A stretch of 64,000 bases of DNA from Herbaspirillum sp. DW155. Lineage in GTDB: Bacteria > Pseudomonadota > Gammaproteobacteria > Burkholderiales > Burkholderiaceae_D. This document shows, in pieces, positions 56,453 to 64,000 of this stretch. Both the position numbers and the translations under genes were made by a program. The stretch is from the NCBI RefSeq assembly GCF_037076565.1, contig NZ_AP029028.1:1922001-1986000 (forward strand), written 5' to 3'. Each line of letters begins with the position of its first letter. Within the stretch, counting starts at the first letter, position 1. The notes below the pieces were generated by a model. That model was not told where the DNA came from. It did not search any database and was given only the letters and a program-made list of their open reading frames with translations.

Positions 56453-56833
56453 ATGAATGCATTGCCCAGGGTGACGGCCACCGAGGCCACGGTGGAGTTG
56501 CTGCGCCAGTTGAAGGCGCGGCATGGCGAGCTGATCTTCTTCCAGTCCGGTGGCTGCTGCGATGGCAGTGCGCCGATGTGCTATCCGGCCGGCGACTTCA
56601 CGCTGGGCGATACCGATGTGCATCTTGGCCAGATCGATGGCGTGCCGTTCTACATCGGCGCTGACCAGTTCGACTACTGGAAACACACGCAACTGATCAT
56701 CGATGTGGTCAATGGCAACGGCGGCATGTTCTCGCTGGAGAACGGCAGCGGCAAGCGCTTCCTGACGCGCTCAAGGTTGTTCACCGATGAGGAATATGAC
56801 GCTCTCGCGCCGCTCAGTGCCCGCGTGACTTGA
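56453..56833 (+). CDS. DUF779 protein (aldehyde dehydrogenase-associated)
   Basis: 126 aa: IFFQSGGCCDGSAPMCYPAGDF has three conserved cysteines, followed by GVPFYIGADQFDYWKHTQLIIDVV. DUF779 genes are typically next to AcoD-type aldehyde dehydrogenases; function is unknown, though the Cys cluster suggests metal or redox chemistry. AGGAGAG precedes the ATG. The 3' end overlaps the 3' end of the convergent regulator gene by 20 bp. Confidence 0.85.
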   Translation: MNALPRVTATEATVELLRQLKARHGELIFFQSGGCCDGSAPMCYPAGDFTLGDTDVHLGQIDGVPFYIGADQFDYWKHTQLIIDVVNGNGGMFSLENGSGKRFLTRSRLFTDEEYDALAPLSARVT

Positions 56834-58829
56834 AGCGCCGATAGAGCGTATTGCGCGACACCCCCAGCGCCTTGGCGGCGGCACTGACGTTGCCGTCATG
56901 GCTGCGCAGGGCGCGCTCGATGGCGGCCCATTCGCTGTCGTGCATGGTCAGCGATTTTTCGCGTTTTTCTTCATATGCCGTTTGGGCAGGCAGCGCGCAA
57001 GCCGCCTGCACCGGCGCTGCCTCTTCCAGAAAGTCATCTGGCAGGTGTTCCACCCCAATCCAGGCCTCACCCTCGGCCATGGCCAGCGCCGTGCGGATCA
57101 GGTTGGACAGTTGCCGCAGATTGCCCGGCCAGCGGCTGGATTGCAGCAATGCCAGGGCCTGGGCATCAAAACGCGGCGCATCGGGGCCGCCTTCCTGTTC
57201 CAGGATGCGGTCGATCAATGCACTCAGGTCGCTGCGCTCGCGCAAGGCGGGCAGCTTTACCTGCAAGCCGTTGATGCGGTAGTACAGGTCTTCGCGGAAG
57301 GTATGGCGCGCGGCCATGTCGCGCAGTGGCTGGTTGGTCGCGCAGACCAGCGCAAAGTCCACCGGGATGACGCGCTGGCTGCCCAGCGGCGTTACGGCGC
57401 GTTCCTGCAAGACCCGCAGCAGACGGCCTTGCAGGGCCAGCGGCATGTCGCCGATCTCATCGAGGAAGAGGGTGCCGCCCTGGGCCTGTGCGATCTTGCC
57501 CAACGCGCCCTTGCGGCGTGCGCCGGTGAAGGCGCCGTCTTCATAGCCGAACAGTTCGGCCTCGATCAGGTTCTCGGGAATGGCCGAACAATTGACCGCC
57601 ACGAAGGGCGCTGCGCCACCACGGGTCTGCGCGGCCCGGAAGCGCGCGCTCTCGCGATGGATGGCCTGGGCCAGCCATTCCTTGCCGGTGCCGGTTTCGC
57701 CGGTGATGAGGACAGGGATGTCGCGGTCGATCACCTTGCGCAACTTGGCGATGAGGGCGCTCATGCGGGCGTCGCCCGTATCGAGCGCCTGCAGGCCCGG
57801 CCGGGTCTGGCCCGGATGCGGGCGCGCGGCCGGTGCCGGGCGCGCAGCGGGGATGGCGTGCGGCGTATCGATGACAGCTTCGCGCGCATTCTGGAAATGC
57901 TGGTCGCGCAACCGCAGTTCGGCGCGGCCATGGATGCGGATGCCATTGTGCAGGCACAGCTCCAGCAAGCCCGAGGCAGCCTTGCGGTGGTGCTCGAACA
58001 GCAGCGACAGCGGCACCCCGAAGAGGGACGCAAAGGTATGCGATTGCAGCGCCGAGAGCGTCAGCCCGAGCTGGAACTGGGCACTGCGGTTGGCCGCCAG
58101 GAAACGCCCGCCGGGCGTGAAGCTGACGATGCCTTCGACCAGCGTGCCGACGAATTCGGCGCGGCTGTGGAAGTGCAGGGTGATGCAATCGGGGAAGCTG
58201 CCGGCCAGCAGATGATTTTCGATCATCTGGGCCGACATGCGCACCAGCGCCATGGTGTGCTTGTGAAAGCTGCCGCATTCGCCGGAGACGTCCAGCACCC
58301 CCAGCACCTGGCCGCGATGGTCGAAGATGGGAGCGGCCGAACAGGTCAGGAAGCGGTTGGCGTCCAGATAGTGCTGCTGGGCATGCACGGTGGTCGGCTT
58401 CTGTTCGAACAGGGCGGTGCCGATGGCATTGGTGCCGCGCAACTGTTCGGACCAGCGACTGCCCGCACCCAGCGCCACGCGGTCGGCCTTGGCGAGGAAA
58501 TCGCTGTCGCCCAGGGTGTGCAGGATGGTGCCTTCGGCGTCCGACAGGATCACCATGCTGTGGGTATTGCGGATCTGGTCGTAGAGGGTTTCCATGACCG
58601 GGCGGGCGTGGCCGGAGAGGGTCTGGTTGGCTTCCAGCGTCTGCGCCAGGTCGGCGCGCGAGAGCGAGTCCAGATCGGGCCGCTGGCCGCGCGTGATGCC
58701 GTAGGACGAACTGCGCTGGTGCGAGCGTTCGATGGCCTGCAGATCCGGCATGCCCTCGGCACTGGCCTGCACCAGCGGCGAGGCGCCCAGCAATGCGCCG
58801 GCACCGGGCCGGTTTGCCTGGTATTGCAT
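56814..58829 (-). CDS. acoR: Sigma-54-dependent transcriptional activator (AcoR-like)
   Basis: 671 aa from MQYQANRPGAGALLG, with AAGGAGACAAGG before it. N-terminal GAF-type sensor (about 80-220: SMVILSDAEGTILHTLGD, GTNAIGTALFEQKP), then the AAA+ domain with Walker A GETGTGKE, sigma-54-contact GYEDGAFTGA, Walker B LFLDEIGD, and a C-terminal Fis-type HTH GNVSAAAKALGVSRNTLYRRF. It should activate the adjacent aldehyde dehydrogenase promoter in response to acetoin or a related carbonyl compound; the ligand is inferred. Confidence 0.9.
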   Translation of the reverse strand: MQYQANRPGAGALLGASPLVQASAEGMPDLQAIERSHQRSSSYGITRGQRPDLDSLSRADLAQTLEANQTLSGHARPVMETLYDQIRNTHSMVILSDAEGTILHTLGDSDFLAKADRVALGAGSRWSEQLRGTNAIGTALFEQKPTTVHAQQHYLDANRFLTCSAAPIFDHRGQVLGVLDVSGECGSFHKHTMALVRMSAQMIENHLLAGSFPDCITLHFHSRAEFVGTLVEGIVSFTPGGRFLAANRSAQFQLGLTLSALQSHTFASLFGVPLSLLFEHHRKAASGLLELCLHNGIRIHGRAELRLRDQHFQNAREAVIDTPHAIPAARPAPAARPHPGQTRPGLQALDTGDARMSALIAKLRKVIDRDIPVLITGETGTGKEWLAQAIHRESARFRAAQTRGGAAPFVAVNCSAIPENLIEAELFGYEDGAFTGARRKGALGKIAQAQGGTLFLDEIGDMPLALQGRLLRVLQERAVTPLGSQRVIPVDFALVCATNQPLRDMAARHTFREDLYYRINGLQVKLPALRERSDLSALIDRILEQEGGPDAPRFDAQALALLQSSRWPGNLRQLSNLIRTALAMAEGEAWIGVEHLPDDFLEEAAPVQAACALPAQTAYEEKREKSLTMHDSEWAAIERALRSHDGNVSAAAKALGVSRNTLYRRFKSRGH

Positions 58830-58983
58830 CCTTGTCTCCTTGGGACCTCTGGCGGTCCTTGTTCCCCCTTGATGGTCGCTTTCTTCGCTGTCGGGAAGCT
58901 GAGGGTGAACTAGCATAACCGATTAATGCGGCAGCCGGACAAATTGAAACAGCATTTGCAGTAGCCTCAAAGTGAAGGCAAAA

Positions 58984-59003
58984 TACTGTTTATATATACA
59001 GTA
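58984..59003 (+). promoter_or_regulatory. LexA (SOS) box
   Basis: TACTGTTTATATATACAGTA, a near-perfect palindrome that differs at one base from the E. coli consensus TACTGTATATATATACAGTA. It ends three bases before the TTG start of the radical SAM gene, so LexA binding would block its transcription. It is 155 bp from the divergent acoR start. Confidence 0.85.
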
Positions 59004-59006
59004 TCG

Positions 59007-60266
59007 TTGAGCTTGCCTTTGGCCTCCTTCCCCAAATTTCCGCAGGGCATTGCCCGGCCTTTTCCGGACCAGCCGGCGCCTTCCGGCGAGGACGACGCCA
59101 CGCTCACGCCGGAAAGCTTCGTCCATCGCAGCCAGGTCGCCCGGAAGGGCCGGGGTGCCGTCACCAACCTGCGCGGGCGTTACGAATCGGTGGCGCGGGA
59201 AGAGTTCGACGATGGCTGGCAGGCCATCGGTTTTCCTGCTACGGGGGAACTTGTGGAGGAGCTTGGAGAGGAAGACGAAGCCCCGCGCCTGAAGACCATC
59301 GTCACCGAGGAAGACGCCAGGTCCATCATCAGCCGCAACAGTTCGCCGGACTTGCCGTTTTCGCTTTCCCTCAATCCCTATCGTGGATGTGAGCATGGGT
59401 GCATCTATTGTTTCGCGCGGCCTTCGCATAGTTACCTGGGCCTCTCGCCCGGGCTGGATTTCGAAAGCCGGCTGGTGGCCAAGCGCAATGCGCCCGAAGT
59501 GCTGCTGCGCGAGCTGGCCAGGCCGTCCTACCAGCCCGACACCATCACGGTGGGCATCAATACCGATGCCTACCAGCCCATCGAGCGCGAACGCCAGCTG
59601 ACCCGGCGCATCCTGCAGATCCTGCATGATTGCGACAATCCGGTGGCGATGATTACCAAGTCCTCCCTGATCGAGCGCGACATCGACCTGCTGGCGCCGA
59701 TGGCTGCCAAAGGGCAGGCCATCGTCGCAGTCACCATCACCACGCTCGACCCCGCCATTGCCCGCACGCTGGAGCCGCGTGCGGCCAGTCCGGCGCGGCG
59801 GTTGCGGGTGATCCGCACCTTGGCCGAGGCGGGCATTCCGGTAAGCGTATCGATCGCCCCGGTGATTCCCTTCGTGACCGAGCCGGACCTGGAGCGCGTC
59901 ATGCAAGCCGCCGTCGAAGCCGGTGCGCGGCAAGCGGGTTACATCGTGCTGCGCCTGCCGTGGGAAGTCAGCCCGCTGTTCCGGCAGTGGCTGCAGGCGC
60001 ATTTCCCCGACCGTGCGGCGCGGGTGATGAACCGCATCCAGGACATGCGCGGCGGCAAGGATTACGACGCCGATTTCGCTACCCGCATGCGCGGCACGGG
60101 TGTCTGGGCCGACCTGCTGCATCAGCGCTTCGAGAAGGCCAGCCGGCGCCTGGGCATCGATCATCGCAACCGGGCTTTTGCTACGCTGGATGCCAGTCGT
60201 TTTCGGCGGCCTGTGCTGGTACCGGGCCGCGCCACCGGCAATGATGCGCAGCTCGATTTGTTCTGA
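59007..60266 (+). CDS. PA0069-family radical SAM protein
   Basis: 419 aa. The radical SAM CX3CX2C motif is YRGCEHGCIYCFARP (about residues 130-144). Nearby sequence (ARKGRGAVTNLRGRYE, ITVGINTDAYQPIER, PVAMITKSSLIERDIDLL) matches the PA0069/SplB-related family. The only start is TTG at 59007 or a nearby TTG; there is no ATG or ribosome site, so translation may be leaderless. The P. aeruginosa member PA0069 is, to my memory, in the LexA regulon, matching the box here. A DNA repair role is therefore likely but untested. Confidence 0.88.
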   Translation: MSLPLASFPKFPQGIARPFPDQPAPSGEDDATLTPESFVHRSQVARKGRGAVTNLRGRYESVAREEFDDGWQAIGFPATGELVEELGEEDEAPRLKTIVTEEDARSIISRNSSPDLPFSLSLNPYRGCEHGCIYCFARPSHSYLGLSPGLDFESRLVAKRNAPEVLLRELARPSYQPDTITVGINTDAYQPIERERQLTRRILQILHDCDNPVAMITKSSLIERDIDLLAPMAAKGQAIVAVTITTLDPAIARTLEPRAASPARRLRVIRTLAEAGIPVSVSIAPVIPFVTEPDLERVMQAAVEAGARQAGYIVLRLPWEVSPLFRQWLQAHFPDRAARVMNRIQDMRGGKDYDADFATRMRGTGVWADLLHQRFEKASRRLGIDHRNRAFATLDASRFRRPVLVPGRATGNDAQLDLF

Positions 60267-60323
60267 ATGCCAGGGCTGTGGCTGCTAAACTCCGCGTTTT
60301 CGTCTGTTTCTTCACTTCTCTGC

Positions 60324-61649
60324 ATGCACACCCTGGAACAACTGCGCAGCGGCGCCCTGGAAGGCATTACCCGCCTGTCTCTCTCGTGCGGCCTGCGCGA
60401 ATTCCCGCGAGAAATCTTCACCCTGGCTGAAACCCTCGAGATTCTGGACTTGAGCGGCAACGAACTGACGACCTTGCCAGATGACCTGCCGCGTCTGCAC
60501 CGGCTGCGCATCGTCTTCTGTTCCGACAATCCCTTTACCGAGTTACCCGCCGTTCTGGGGCGCTGCCCGTCGCTGGAGATGATCGGTTTCAAGGCCAACC
60601 GCATCGAACACGTTCCTGCCGAATCGCTGCCACCCGCGCTGCGCTGGCTGGTGCTGACCGACAACCGTATCGCGCAGTTGCCGTTCAGCATCGGACAGTG
60701 CAAGCGCCTGCAGAAGCTGATGCTGGCCGGTAACCGCCTGCGCACCCTGCCGCCCGAACTGGCGGCCTGCCGCAATCTGGAGCTGCTGCGCCTGTCGGCC
60801 AATGCATTGGAAGAGTTTCCGCACTGGCTGCTGACGCTGCCGCGCCTGAGCTGGCTGGCCATGGCGGGCAATCCCTGGTGCCGGGCAGTGGAGGACGCGG
60901 CGGATCGCAATGCCCAGGTGGCGGGCATAGACTGGGACGATCTACAGCTGGCCGAGAAGCTGGGCGAGGGCGCTTCCGGCGTGATCCACGCGGCGCGCTG
61001 GACAGTGGAGGACAAGAGCCAGCCCGTGGCGGTCAAGCTCTTCAAGGGCGCCGTCACCAGCGACGGCCTGCCCGAGCGTGAAATGGCCGCCTGCATCACG
61101 GCCGGCAGCCATCGCGGTCTGATCCCCGTGCTGGGGCGCTTGCAAGGACATCCGCAGGCCGCGCAAGGCCTGGTGATGCCCCTGATCGATCCGGATTTCA
61201 AGACCCTGGCCGGCCCGCCCAGCCTGCAATCCTGCACGCGCGACGTCTATGCACAAGACTTCACCCTGGCCTGGACCCAGGTGCTGGCCATTGCACGCGA
61301 TATCGCCTCGGCGGCGGCACATCTGCATGCGCAGGGCATCGTGCATGGCGACCTGTACGGCCACAACATCCTGCATCGGGAAGGGGAAGCCTTGCTGGGA
61401 GATTTTGGCGCGGCCTGGTTTTACGATGCCGGCGCGCCGCATGCCTGGGGCGTGCAGGCCATGGAAGTGCGGGCTTATGGATGTCTGCTGGAAGAATTGC
61501 TGGCGCACGGCCAGCCAGTCGATGAAGCGGGACAGAAGCAGCGCGCTACCCTGGCGGCTTTGCGCCAGGCCTGCCTGTCGGCCGATGCAGCGGCACGGCC
61601 GCATTTCGAGGCCATCGTGGCCATGCTTGATACGCTGGCCACGGCCTGA
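60324..61649 (+). CDS. Leucine-rich-repeat protein with Ser/Thr-type protein kinase domain
   Basis: 441 aa from MHTLEQLRSGALEGITRL. Residues 15-190 are about seven LRR units (LEILDLSGNELTTLPDDL, LRWLVLTDNRIAQLPFSI). Residues 215-430 are a kinase fold: G-loop LGEGASGVIH, Lys in VAVKLFKG, catalytic loop VHGDLYGHNIL (HGDLXXXN in place of HRDLKXXN), and DFGA. Both parts look intact. Such fusions are uncommon in proteobacteria; the partner is unknown. An in-frame ATG at 60267, directly after the radical SAM stop, could add 19 residues. Confidence 0.88.
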   Translation: MHTLEQLRSGALEGITRLSLSCGLREFPREIFTLAETLEILDLSGNELTTLPDDLPRLHRLRIVFCSDNPFTELPAVLGRCPSLEMIGFKANRIEHVPAESLPPALRWLVLTDNRIAQLPFSIGQCKRLQKLMLAGNRLRTLPPELAACRNLELLRLSANALEEFPHWLLTLPRLSWLAMAGNPWCRAVEDAADRNAQVAGIDWDDLQLAEKLGEGASGVIHAARWTVEDKSQPVAVKLFKGAVTSDGLPEREMAACITAGSHRGLIPVLGRLQGHPQAAQGLVMPLIDPDFKTLAGPPSLQSCTRDVYAQDFTLAWTQVLAIARDIASAAAHLHAQGIVHGDLYGHNILHREGEALLGDFGAAWFYDAGAPHAWGVQAMEVRAYGCLLEELLAHGQPVDEAGQKQRATLAALRQACLSADAAARPHFEAIVAMLDTLATA

Positions 61650-61681
61650 GGCCGACGTCGTGGCGGCCTCTCGCCTTCGCC

Positions 61682-62335
61682 CTAGGCCCGCTCGCTGGAG
61701 CGCAGCAGCACCACCAGCGCGCCCGCGCCGCCATCGGCTGCGCGGGCTTGGCAAAAGGCCATCACTTCATCCTTCTGGGCCAGCCAGTTGCGCACCTTGT
61801 GCTTGAGAACGGGCTCCTTGTTCACCGAACCGAGCCCCTTGCCGTGGATCACCCGCACGCAGCGCAGGCCGCGGCGGCGCGACTGGCGCAAAAATTCACC
61901 TAATGCCTCCCGCGCCTGGTCTCGGCGATAGCCGTGCAGGTCGAGCTGGGCCTGGATCACCCAGTTGCCACGGCGCAGCTTGCTCAAGACATCCACGCCC
62001 ACGCCGGGACGGGCGAAACTGAGGTTTTCGTCGCTGTCCATCAAGGTCTCGATGGTGAACTCATCCGAGAGCGACTCCAGCAGCGCTGCCTGTTCATCGG
62101 CCAGATGCTGGCGGGGAATGGGCAGAGGCGGTTGGGGCGGGTAATGGGCCTTGTCGACCACCGTGGGGCGCAAGGGCGCGACCGCGCCGATGCTGTTGCG
62201 GAAGAGATTGGCCTCCTCGCGGGCTGCCGCTTCCTGACGCTGGCGCTCGGCCAAGGCCAGTGCGCGCGCTTTTTCCTGTTCCTGCAAATCGCGGCGCAAT
62301 CCCTTGAGCGCCGAGAAATCCTTCATTGTCGCCAT
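61682..62335 (-). CDS. Smr-domain protein
   Basis: 217 aa from MATMKDFSALKGLRRDL. The N-terminal 80 residues are helical and charged. The C-terminal Smr nuclease domain is LDLHGYRRDQAREALGEFLRQ, then RVIHGKGLGSVNKEPVLKHKV and GALVVLLRSSERA. It is related to the MutS2 C-terminus and SmrA/SmrB; recent work on SmrB shows cleavage of mRNA at collided ribosomes. A GTG at 62344 would add three residues. Confidence 0.9.
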   Translation of the reverse strand: MATMKDFSALKGLRRDLQEQEKARALALAERQRQEAAAREEANLFRNSIGAVAPLRPTVVDKAHYPPQPPLPIPRQHLADEQAALLESLSDEFTIETLMDSDENLSFARPGVGVDVLSKLRRGNWVIQAQLDLHGYRRDQAREALGEFLRQSRRRGLRCVRVIHGKGLGSVNKEPVLKHKVRNWLAQKDEVMAFCQARAADGGAGALVVLLRSSERA

Positions 62336-62403
62336 GACAGCCACCCAACCCCTGTAGCGAATAGTTCCCTGAATGGCTACTTTAGCAGAAGCGGGCGCAG
62401 CCT

Positions 62404-62745
62404 TCAGCCGCAGGCGACCTGGATGATGACCAGGCCCGGATCGACGTGCAGATTCAGGCGGCGCGGGTTGAAGTCCATGGTGGCGGCGTCGCCCGGCTTG
62501 AGCACGCGGATGTCGGTCGCACCCGATTCAGCCAGGGCCTGGCGTTCGATGTAGCCGCTGTAGTTTTCGCCGATCAGGTGGTCGGCCCGCGACGCATCGC
62601 ATTGGCCGCCGCCGGCCTGCGCCCCGGGCGTTTCGCGCGAAGCGCTGCAGGCGATCAGTACGGCACCCAGGCTCACGGTGGCCAGTGCTGCCTTGAGCGC
62701 GGGCGAGTGGCCGCGCGCAGGAGAGGGGGACGGATAATAGGGCAC
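62404..62745 (-). CDS. I78-family peptidase inhibitor lipoprotein
   Basis: 113 aa from GTG at 62745, chosen because GAGGAAA lies 6 nt upstream. Lipobox LGAVLIACSAS at the end of the signal peptide predicts an N-acylated Cys. The mature domain CDASRADHLIGENYSGYIER, with DIRVLKPGDAATMDFNPRRL and NLHVD, is typical of I78 inhibitors of serine proteases. A longer ATG frame from 62799 is possible but lacks a ribosome site. Confidence 0.85.
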   Translation of the reverse strand: MPYYPSPSPARGHSPALKAALATVSLGAVLIACSASRETPGAQAGGGQCDASRADHLIGENYSGYIERQALAESGATDIRVLKPGDAATMDFNPRRLNLHVDPGLVIIQVACG

Positions 62746-62794
62746 GATGCTTTCCTCGGACTTGATGATTCTTCTGGTTGGATTGCTCGAGTGA

Positions 62795-62832
62795 AACAAA
62801 AAAGCCGGGACGACAACTCGTCACCGGCTTTT
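62795..62832 (-). terminator. Rho-independent terminator after trxB
   Basis: AAAAGCCGG-GACGA / TCGTC-A-CCGGCTTTT, a 14-bp stem with one bulge. On the minus strand it is followed by TTTTTTGTTT. Confidence 0.88.
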
Positions 62833-62887
62833 GGAGTGCCCGTTGCGCTGCGAGTTCTCGCAGTGCAGCATTTTACAGCAATTTACT

Positions 62888-63844
<957 letters not shown>

Positions 63845-64000
63845 CTACTCATCAAAAAAGGTTGCGGGATGGCCTCTGCAGCTTGAGGCGACTCGCGGGA
63901 TTTCAATTCCCGGCCGGCGTAGACACCAGCGCGGCCAGGGCAGGGGAAGCGGTTGCGTGCGCGCAAGTTTGCGGTTTGCGGCGCTGCAAAACGGGTAAGA

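Overview
The window is about 64 kb of GC-rich, gene-dense betaproteobacterial chromosome. Gene content and order (cysS, a DNA glycosylase, accA and tilS in a row; nadE next to glnB; rne divergent from rluC; an Rne with a very long Arg/Glu/Pro-rich tail) fit Burkholderiales, most likely Oxalobacteraceae and probably Herbaspirillum. The genus is inferred from recognised proteins and synteny, not from a database search.

Layout. 1-10.6 kb: 5' end of a photolyase gene, tRNA-Leu(CAG) with a consensus sigma-70 promoter, rnr-rlmB-cysE, then a minus-strand run made of a TPR protein, an L,D-transpeptidase, an exported cyclophilin, PpiB and LpxH. 10.8-15.5 kb: cysS, a HhH-GPD DNA glycosylase, accA, tilS. 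15.6-18.5 kb: small exported proteins (three tandem Ala/Lys/His-rich paralogues, a PsiF-type protein, an LprI-type protein) and a LysE/RhtB exporter. 18.6-23.5 kb: a small membrane protein, an orphan FtsX-type ABC permease, a group II truncated haemoglobin, rmuC. 23.6-26.7 kb: molybdenum cofactor operon moaA-mobA-moeA. 27.0-35.3 kb: rne, then rluC, a HAD phosphatase, a Rieske protein and an S49 peptidase, converging on an RsmI-like methylase. 35.5-38.3 kb: ppx and an iron(III)-binding protein with a structured leader.

38.5-50.7 kb is an accessory island that looks like a type VI secretion effector/immunity locus. It has a DUF4123-type adaptor; a large VasX/BTH_I2691-like membrane toxin split by a frameshift; and five tandem copies plus a sixth remnant of a membrane protein whose ends are almost identical between copies but whose central transmembrane hairpin differs in every copy. 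Copy 4 is interrupted by an IS3-family element (1330 bp, 5-bp target duplication). Copies 2-5 are each preceded by a five-codon minicistron whose stop overlaps the gene start. This is the most unusual part of the window.

50.7-64 kb returns to core genome: a FemAB/GNAT-like protein, nadE, glnB, then an aldehyde dehydrogenase under an apparent sigma-54 promoter with its DUF779 partner and an AcoR-type enhancer-binding activator. A PA0069-type radical SAM gene follows, with a near-perfect LexA box four bases before its start codon. The window ends with a leucine-rich-repeat/protein-kinase fusion, an Smr-domain protein, an I78-type inhibitor lipoprotein and trxB.
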